A program made the position numbers and the translations under genes. This document shows, piece by piece, positions 57,167 to 64,000 of a DNA stretch of 64,000 nucleotides. How positions within the stretch are numbered: position 1 is the stretch's first letter; each line of letters begins with the position of its first letter. The DNA comes from Tetragonia tetragonoides (Eukaryota > Streptophyta > Magnoliopsida > Caryophyllales > Aizoaceae), in assembly GCA_038025085.1 (NCBI GenBank), contig CM076142.1, positions 32,952,001-33,016,000 of the forward strand, written 5' to 3'. The notes beneath the pieces were generated by a model. The model saw nothing but the letters and a program-made list of their open reading frames with translations, was not told the DNA's origin and searched no databases.

Positions 57167-60100
57167 ATGGCCACAGCCATCCGTCTCCGTCGCATAGGTC
57201 TAGCAACGGCCGCTGTAGCAACCGCCGCATACACAGTCAATTCCGCCGTCTCATACAGCGAAAGGGGGGGTCCCACAGCAGGCCTAATCCATTCCAAGAT
57301 CGCTGACTCAAACGCTGTCGTTCCGTCTCGCAATATCCACCAATCCGCTCTTATTGGCGCCACTTCTGATAATCCTCTCGACATTCTCGTCATTGGTGGT
57401 GGGGCCACTGGATGTGGGGCCGCTCTTGACGCTGTGACACGTGGTCTCCGTGTTGGGCTTGTTGAAAGAGAGGATTTCTCCTCTGGCACTTCTTCCCGCT
57501 CCACTAAGCTTGTTCATGGAGGTTCGTTACGTTTTTGCAATTCCTATCTTGAATTTACAATTTAATTTGTTTATCATTTTTATTGAATTGAAGTGAGAAT
57601 GGTTTATATATGGTAATCTAATGACAAATATTTTGATTATGAGATGAAAGAGATAGGGGAAATGGGCATATTGTCTTGATCACTTTTTCAAGGTGTCGTG
57701 TTTTCCTGATTTAACCATTTTCTTTGTTAGATTGGGTTTGTCATCGCAATTAATAGAATTCTCATTTTTATTAAATAGTGGGGTGATGACATTTTTTTGG
57801 ATTATGAGATGAAAGAGATTAGGGAAATGATATAGAACCTTGATCACTTCCTCCAAGGTACTTATTTTTCATTTTTAAAATGTGTGAGGTTTAGTTTTAG
57901 AGTGGGTGTTCGCTTGAATTTATTGAAACATAAAGGTATTGATTGGTTTGTTTTGATTTTGTCTATTTTGAAGATGATCGGATGCTTTTTTTAGTAATGA
58001 TAAATGGTGGATTAGTTAGGTTCATCAATAATGTTTTCTGTCCTTTGAGTTTGATTTTTGTAATCGGAAGCTGTTACGGGTCTATTCTGTTCTGTATAAT
58101 CTGTGCTGCATAAAAACAGTGTTGATTTTCATTTTGATTCGTAACTAGGGTTTAGATTTGTTAATGGAGGAGTATAACAAACTGTAGTGTTTTCAGTGTA
58201 TGTATTTAATTGAGTTTCTGGATTTACTAACTCATTGTTTGCTATGCTACTATAAGCTTTCACTTCATATAAGGGTGGTCCTTCTCTGTTTTTTACGATG
58301 AAAGGGGGGTATAGTTTGAAGGTAGAGAAACCATTTAGTTGTAGGACTAGGATAATGAAAGAAGTTCAGGTTAATTATTATTATTTGCTTATGTTTTGAA
58401 ATTTGCATGGACGTTTTTCTGCAAGCAGATTCCACATATTTTATTAGGTTTCTTCAGCTCGTTTCTTGATTGAAGGTGAACTTTATAGAAAACAATATAG
58501 TTTCTGTAAATAAGGACTAGGAATAGTTGGACAGTGCTGCACTGCTCTAAAGACTATTATGTTGCAAAACGCAAGAGCCTTGTCGGCCTGGTCCTTTTAT
58601 TTTCTCAGATTTGGAGAAAATGGTTATCTGATGAGTTTAGTTAGTATATTTTATTTGGAAAATTTTACACGCTACCGCAGTACTTTCATGCACTCTCTCT
58701 CATAACTAATTTTTTTGTTTAATCGACAAGGTAGCCTTAGCCTTTGCAAGGTTCACATTGTGATCCTTTTTATCAGTTTACATATGGTTTGTAAATGTTG
58801 ATGTGGTAGTATTGTTATATGTACTGTTGAAAGACTAAGGCGCCCCTCACTTGTATAGTTGTGTTATTCCATTTTGCTCCAATTCCATATCCCCTCTCTT
58901 TCCCCATTCTAGTCCCCTTCTCTCAGCCAGCTGTTGAATTGCAAGGGATGAATTCCTATCCCGTCTTCCATTTGTTCTTTAAATTGAGTAAATTATTGTG
59001 GCAACTCATTTACTTCAGGTTAGCAGTTTTAATTAACGATAGTAACACATTGTGAGCCACTGCAAAGTGCAAAGGAAAATTTGCTTGCCCCAGTTGATTG
59101 AAATCTGATGCTATGGAAGAAGTCGAGAGAACTGTGGTGGAGCTGAGTTTTGATTGTATCAATAAAGGTTGAATTATTTGTAGGATTAGTTTAAGATTTG
59201 ATAGTCTATTGAAAACCCTGTTAAGCTTAGTGAGCATGAATATTCTAGGCCTCTAAGTAATTAGTTGTAAATGTTAGCTTAATTTAAAGGGGATTGTGAT
59301 GGGAACTGGAAAGAGGCCAGTGTTTAAGGTTTAAATAGGTCAAATAATGAGGGGCTGCGGTGGCTGTTAGCAATTGGAAATTAATTGTGGAGGGGGGAGA
59401 TTATGCGAGCGTAATCAATCTACCCAATTGTGCTCAAAGCCCTGCTGAATGTTTCCTGTTGGAGTGTTTGTTGAACAGATTGACTCCCGTTCAGATTATG
59501 TCAAAATGCATCTATGATATGTTCTTTATGATTTCTTTTTGGATAAATCTTGTTGGTACCCTCGTGTTCTAAACTTGTCCAGCTGGTGCCCAATCAAATT
59601 TTGAAATCCAGCAAATGCCCTTGTACTCTTGCACGCGTCTAGTCCGTGCCCTATTTTGAAGAACCCGTTAATGATGACGTTATGTTTTTAAAGAAAAAAG
59701 GCTAAATTCATATTATACTAAAAGGAAAACAAATAATCCCCTCCAAAAAAAAAAAAAAGGCTTCAATGCTCCCGACACACGACACACCCATCTTCTCCTT
59801 CTCTCTCCAAATTATAGAACTGAACTCTCTCTCTCCTTCACCCAATATTTGTGCGTGTATCTCTCTATCTTCTCCCTAATATTTAGGGTTTTAGTTCCAC
59901 CCAAATTATGCTCCTCACCTAGTCGCAATTCACAAGCCCACTTCATTACATAGACAGATTTCAACATGAATTCTTAAAAAGTTCCAACATTTCCAAAGTT
60001 TACATATTCCTCCCGGGGCTATCGATGATGAAGAACCATGTGAATCCATGAGAGCAATGAAAATAATTGAAATGAGGGAGAAGGGACAAATCTGTCGTTG

Positions 60101-61004
60101 TGGTGGTGTCTGTAAATTTGAAAGAGGGAAACATGGGGCTTTATAGTGGTAGAGGTGTGAAATTTTTGGAGGGAAAAAAGGGGGCAAAACAAACGTATTT
60201 TGAGATTTGGGAGGGAAATAAGGGGGCGAGGGGCTAACTAGAAGAAGAAAACGTTATTCTACCGCACACATAATGTCTCCATTAACGGGTTCTCCAAAAT
60301 GGGGCACGGAGCAGACACGAGCAAGAGTATAAGGACATTTGCTGGATATTAAAAATTGATTGGGCACCCCGACTGGACAAGTTCAGAACACAAGGGCACC
60401 AACCGGATTTTCCCTTTCTTTTTCTTTTTCCTCTAATTTTCTTTCTTTCCTTTTCTTTGGCGGGGGGGGGGGGAGACGGTTTGTGTCTATCTTGTCATAC
60501 ATACTAATACTTTGGTCCAATGATGTTTAGGAGTACGTTACTTGGAGAAAGCCGTATTTAATCTGGATTATGGACAACTGAAGCTCGTCTTTCATGCCCT
60601 CAAGGAACGGAAACAGGTCATTGATAATGCTCCGCACCTGTGCCACTCTTTGCCATGCATGACACCATGTTTTGAATGGTTTGAGGTATTGTACTACTGG
60701 GCGGGCTTGAAATTATACGATCTTGTCGCAGGGGCAAGACTCTTACATCTATCAAGGTATTACTCAGCACAAGAATCTATTGAGCTCTTTCCCACTCTTA
60801 GAAGGACGGGTAAAGGAAAAAGCTTAAAGGGCACCGTAGTGTATTATGATGGACAGATGAATGATTCCCGACTCAATGTTGCCTTGGCATGCACTGCTGC
60901 ATTAGCTGGTGCCTCTGTGCTTAATCATGCAGAAGTTGTCTCTTTAATTAAAGATGAGGCCGATGGGCGGATAGTTGGTGTGCGGATACATGATAATCTG
61001 TCTG
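57167..61004 (+). CDS. SDP6: mitochondrial FAD-dependent glycerol-3-phosphate dehydrogenase, exons 1-2
   Basis: The enzyme oxidises glycerol-3-phosphate to dihydroxyacetone phosphate on the inner mitochondrial membrane and passes electrons to ubiquinone. In Arabidopsis it is needed to use glycerol from seed oil. Exon 1 is 57167-57521: ATG in a good context, a basic/Ala-rich N-terminus as in a mitochondrial presequence, the FAD motif [20 protein letters not shown] (GGGATG at 77-82) and the [16 protein letters not shown] signature. Exon 2 starts at 60531 after TTTAG and joins in phase 1 to give [20 protein letters not shown]. It continues [54 protein letters not shown]. The end at 61004 is the strong donor GTAAGG, but similarity seems to run some codons further (GKEFYTF). 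Catalytic C-terminal exons lie off the right edge. No break is visible, so the gene is probably active. Confidence 0.93.
57522..59531 (+). other. SDP6 intron 1, left part
   Basis: Two diverged direct copies (GATTATGAGATGAAAGAGAT ... CTTGATCACTT) lie at about 57625-57695 and 57790-57860. Otherwise unremarkable T-rich intron sequence. Confidence 0.6.
59532..60423. mobile_element. Mutator-like (MULE) element in SDP6 intron 1
   Basis: The 9-bp duplication TTTCTTTTT at 59532-59540 and 60415-60423 flanks an 874-bp body. The terminal inverted repeats are about 130 bp (59541-59672 and 60284-60414). The left arm reads GGATAAATCTTGTTGGT; the right arm, reverse-complemented, reads GGGAAAATCCGGTTGGT. 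Matching continues through AACTTGTCCAG and GAACCCGTTAATG. A 9-bp duplication and long arms are typical of Mutator-like elements. The interior has no transposase. A minus-strand frame with [19 protein letters not shown] may be a captured gene scrap. Confidence 0.9.
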
Positions 61005-61315
61005 GTAAGGAATTTTATACTTTTGACATGTTCTTTTGAGTAGAAGAATAGTATAACAAATTAATTGAGTATGCAAACCTTATAATTTGTTGTGCTTTCT
61101 CTTACCATGGCTATTTCTCTGTTTGATTAAAGTATGATTAAGATGTTTGGTAACATTAATTTTTCTTATTTTTATCTCCTGAACCCCCTTTTATCTCTAG
61201 ATGCTGCAAAATTTACTCTTCAACTGCCTTTACAAAGAGCTCCACATTTCATTGGTTATACTGTATATTGACTCATAATTGAGGCATAGAGAGTTCACAA
61301 GATAGTATTCTTATT
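61005..61315 (+). other. SDP6 intron 2, left part
   Basis: Intron sequence between exon 2 and the LINE insertion. It begins GTAAGG if exon 2 ends at 61004. Confidence 0.6.
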
Positions 61316-63897
61316 AGTTTTGTCAGTGATGAGATTACCTCATATTATCGCTCACTGTTTAGCGAGGAGGAGATGTCACGACCTCGTATTGAGGGGTTGG
61401 ACTGGAGCCCAATTTCACCAGCTATGGCGGCTCGTCTAGAACGCCCTTTTGAGCTAGAGGAGGTTAGGGCAGCGGTGTTCAGTATGGATAGAGAAAAAAC
61501 ACCGGGCCCCGATGGTTTCACTATGGCTTTTTTTCAGGATTGTTGGGAGGTGGTTAAAGATGATCTTCTTCATGTTTTTGAAGAATTTCATGTACAGGGG
61601 GTCCTTGGCAGGGGTATCAACTCCAATTTCATCACACTAGTTCCAAAGAAGGATCGATCTATAGAAGTTAAGGACTTTCGTCCTATCAGCCTCGTTACTA
61701 GTGTTTATAAAATCATCACGAAAGTTCTCTCTGTGCGGATAGGGGAAGTTCTGGCTACTACCATTTCTTATTCGCAGAGCGCGTTTGTGGAGGGGAGACA
61801 GATTTTGGATGCTTCTTTGGTGGCTAATGAGACGGTGGATGATGCGAGGCGTAGAGGATCACAGGGTATTGTTTTCAAGCTAGACTTTGAGAAGGCTTAT
61901 GATAGGGTGAGTTGGCGGTTCCTGGATAGCGTGCTCGAGAGGAAAGGTTTTGGGTTACTCTGGAGGCGGTGGATTAGGGGTTGTTTTTCGAATGCTCACT
62001 TTTCTGTGCTCGTAAATGGAGCGCCCAGGGAGTGGTTTTCTTCCTCCAGGGGTTTGAGGCAAGGCGATCCATTGTCGCCTTTTCTGTTTATGCTGGTGGT
62101 AGATGTGCTCAGTAGGATGTTGGAGAGAGGTGTTGAGACGGGGGTCGTTGCTGGTCTGAAAGTGGGGCGGGAGGGGGTGCATGTTTCTCATCTTCAGTTT
62201 GCAGATGACACTATCCTTTTCTTGGATGCGGATCTTGAAAAGTTTAAGAATGTTTTGACAACCTTGCAAATTTTTGAGGTGATTTCGGGGATGAGAATCA
62301 ATCTTGCGAAATGTAGTGTGGCTGGGATAAGTGTGGGTAATGACTTTTTGACGACGACAGCAGGTCTGGCAGGCTGTCAGATACAGGAGTGGCCACTTAC
62401 CTACTTGGATGTGCCATTAGGAGGTAACCCACGTTCGGAGGGTTTTTGGGAGGGTTTTTGGGAGCCAGTTGTGCAGCGGGTGTCCACGCGCTTGGATGGT
62501 TGGAAGCGAGTTTATTTCTCGTTCGGGGGCAGGATTACACTAGTCCAATCTTGTCTTTCTAGCATTCCGTTGTATTATCTCTCCTTGTTTCGGATTCCAG
62601 TAGCCGTAGCGAATAGGATTGAGAAACTCATGAGGGACTTCCTCTGGACTAGCGTGGATGGGGAGCGAAAGGATCACTTGGTGAGCTGGGACAGGGTGTG
62701 TCGGCCTAAGGAGGAAGGTGGTTTGGGAGTGGACAGGTTAGTGGCAAAAAATATCGCCCTTGCGGGCAAATGGCTTTGGCGTTTTCCACGGGAACCTAAT
62801 AGTCTTTGGCATCGGGTCATCCGAAGTAGGTATGGAACGCAACAGAATGGGTGGGACACACAGTTTACAGGGACCTCGACACATGCTAGCCCGTGGAAGT
62901 TTATTTCACAAATCCTTCCGCGTTTCCTTCCTCATGTTGAGCTGGTACTTGGGAATGGTGCACGTACTAGGTTTTGGGAGGATAATTGGAGGGGGGGCGA
63001 GCAGTTTTGTACAAGATTTCCTCGATTGTTTCAGTTGACCACTCTACATGGGGGTATGGTTGCTGACTTTTTCTCGGTACAGAGTGGTTCCTGGAATTTA
63101 CATCTTCGTCGGCCACCTCATGATAGGGAGATGGAAGAACTCACTTCGCTTCTTACTCTTGTGGAGCCTATTCAGCTATCAAGCTCAGATGACTCTAGGA
63201 GGTGGATTGGGGAGGCTTCGGGGGAGTTCTCTTGCAAGTCCTTCTGTCGGGATTTGGGGACACCTCTCCCTTGTTTTCCACTAGCAGACTACATTTGGAA
63301 AGCAAAGGTACCTATGAAGGTGAAGGCGTTTGTGTGGACTTTGGTGCTGGATAGGGTTAATACAAACGACTTAAGGCAGCGGAGAAGACCCGGGGTGCTT
63401 CTGTCACCAGATATGTGTTCGTTATGTCGGTCTAATTGCGAAACTTCTGCACATCTTTTCCTTTGGTGTGATGTGGCACAGAGTCTTTGGTGTAGGCTGC
63501 TCCAGGAGGAGTTGTTTGTTTATCCTTCTAGTGTTGAGGCCTTTTTACAAGTGCATTTCTGGGGCTTTGGGGGTGGTAAGGAGAGGAGTTTGCTGTGGCG
63601 CAATGCTTATTTTGCAATTTTGTGGTGCATTTGGTTAGAGAGGAATGCACGAGTGTTTACGGGACTTTACGCAACTCCTGCGATGCTCTGGGAGAGAATT
63701 ACTTATTTAGCCTCCTTATGGGCTAAGGCTGCGGGGGCTTTTAGGGATTACTCTATAACTGATATAAAGAGGAATTGGGGCAATCTGTAAATGTTTTATT
63801 TAGAGGATACCTTATCCTCTCTCCTGCTGTACATTTAAAATTATATCAATATACTTTTCTTTATCTAAAAAAAAAAAAAAAAAGTTTTGTCAGTGAT
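61316..63897 (+). mobile_element. young 5'-truncated LINE with 15-bp target-site duplication
   Basis: AGTTTTGTCAGTGAT at 61316-61330 recurs perfectly at 63883-63897, directly after a poly(A) tail (about 63868-63882). The body 61331-63882 starts inside the RT-bearing ORF2, so the endonuclease part was lost at insertion. A perfect duplication, clean A-tail and unbroken frame show a recent insertion. Confidence 0.97.
61373..63790 (+). CDS. LINE ORF2 fragment: reverse transcriptase and zf-RVT domain
   Basis: An 805-codon open frame, itself open upstream to the truncation point. RT blocks in order: REKTPGPDGFTMAFFQDCW (about residue 40), KDFRPISLVTSVYKII (about 100), GIVFKLDFEKAYDRVSW (about 165), RGLRQGDPLSPFLF (about 228) and the catalytic LQFADDTILF (about 277). 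Then come the thumb (GGRITLVQSCLSSIP) and the zinc-binding RT-associated domain (DYIWKAKVPMKVKAFVW; CSLCRSNCETSAHLFLWC). It ends [13 protein letters not shown] ... ITDIKRNWGNL. It would copy element RNA at a nicked target, but the apurinic-type endonuclease is absent and there is no promoter, so independent movement is unlikely. Three shorter copies of the same family lie in the kinesin introns. Confidence 0.95.
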   Translation: MSRPRIEGLDWSPISPAMAARLERPFELEEVRAAVFSMDREKTPGPDGFTMAFFQDCWEVVKDDLLHVFEEFHVQGVLGRGINSNFITLVPKKDRSIEVKDFRPISLVTSVYKIITKVLSVRIGEVLATTISYSQSAFVEGRQILDASLVANETVDDARRRGSQGIVFKLDFEKAYDRVSWRFLDSVLERKGFGLLWRRWIRGCFSNAHFSVLVNGAPREWFSSSRGLRQGDPLSPFLFMLVVDVLSRMLERGVETGVVAGLKVGREGVHVSHLQFADDTILFLDADLEKFKNVLTTLQIFEVISGMRINLAKCSVAGISVGNDFLTTTAGLAGCQIQEWPLTYLDVPLGGNPRSEGFWEGFWEPVVQRVSTRLDGWKRVYFSFGGRITLVQSCLSSIPLYYLSLFRIPVAVANRIEKLMRDFLWTSVDGERKDHLVSWDRVCRPKEEGGLGVDRLVAKNIALAGKWLWRFPREPNSLWHRVIRSRYGTQQNGWDTQFTGTSTHASPWKFISQILPRFLPHVELVLGNGARTRFWEDNWRGGEQFCTRFPRLFQLTTLHGGMVADFFSVQSGSWNLHLRRPPHDREMEELTSLLTLVEPIQLSSSDDSRRWIGEASGEFSCKSFCRDLGTPLPCFPLADYIWKAKVPMKVKAFVWTLVLDRVNTNDLRQRRRPGVLLSPDMCSLCRSNCETSAHLFLWCDVAQSLWCRLLQEELFVYPSSVEAFLQVHFWGFGGGKERSLLWRNAYFAILWCIWLERNARVFTGLYATPAMLWERITYLASLWAKAAGAFRDYSITDIKRNWGNL

Positions 63898-64000
63898 AGG
63901 AGGCTGAACTTCGTAAAGAAAAGCAATGATAACTAGAAAAGCTAATTGATCAGGCTACATTAAAATACTTGCGGATGCTTCTTAACCCAATGATTTCTTC
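63898..64000 (+). other. SDP6 intron 2 resumes
   Basis: After the right-hand target-site copy the host intron continues to the window edge. No exon was recognised. Confidence 0.6.

Noticed and set aside
59930..60187. Real gene inside the MULE
   Set aside because: Short frame on one strand only; it may be a captured fragment, but no domain could be recognised with confidence.

Overview
This is a transposon-rich window of plant nuclear DNA, almost certainly from a eudicot with a large genome (a TS/Au-like SINE weakly suggests an asterid; the species cannot be named). Spliced genes with GT-AG introns, plant-only families (armadillo-repeat kinesin, SDP6, plant mobile domain), Tat and Athila Ty3/gypsy elements, plant L1-type LINEs, tRNA-derived SINEs and hAT, Mutator and Tourist elements all fit. 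All calls come from reading the sequence by eye; nothing was searched.

Only two ordinary host genes are visible. (1) On the minus strand, 21064 down to 3068, lie the first 12 exons (705 codons) of an armadillo-repeat kinesin (ARK/KIN-U): motor domain plus coiled coil. The armadillo exons should lie off the left edge. Its introns hold a SINE with a hAT element nested inside it, further SINE and LINE copies, another hAT MITE, and duplicated Tourist MITEs. Intron 3 uses a GC-AG splice pair. (2) On the plus strand from 57167 lies the 5' part of SDP6, the mitochondrial FAD-dependent glycerol-3-phosphate dehydrogenase. Its exons 1 and 2 are separated by a 3-kb intron carrying a Mutator-like element. 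Past exon 2 a young LINE with an 805-codon open frame has inserted. The gene runs off the right edge.

Between them (about 21.4-56 kb) is a nest of mobile elements. A Tat-lineage Ty3/gypsy element lies on the minus strand (5' LTR 36135-37617, primer-binding site, gag-protease, RT, two RNase H domains, integrase, ending near 28870). It is damaged by stops, frameshifts and a probable gag deletion. On the opposite strand, convergent with pol, sit two extra intron-containing ORFs: a DUF7745-like gene (26757-28388, with an in-frame 129-bp duplication) and a plant-mobile-domain (PMD) gene (23201-25972, seven exons). A second Tat-like 3' LTR (48554-49665) again has an antisense PMD reading frame beside it (51035-51630). 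An Athila/Diaspora-like element (37618-44520, plus) abuts the Tat 5' LTR and is itself split by a 2.65-kb LTR fragment of chromovirus type. Further right are a roughly 350-bp diverged tandem repeat, (TA)n and (TCA)n microsatellites, and about 1.5 kb of a 44-bp AT-rich minisatellite.

The least ordinary signal is the repeated coupling of Tat-type LTRs with antisense, intron-bearing, promoter-equipped PMD or DUF7745 genes. GC-rich islands occur upstream of these ORFs and also in the LTR U3 regions.
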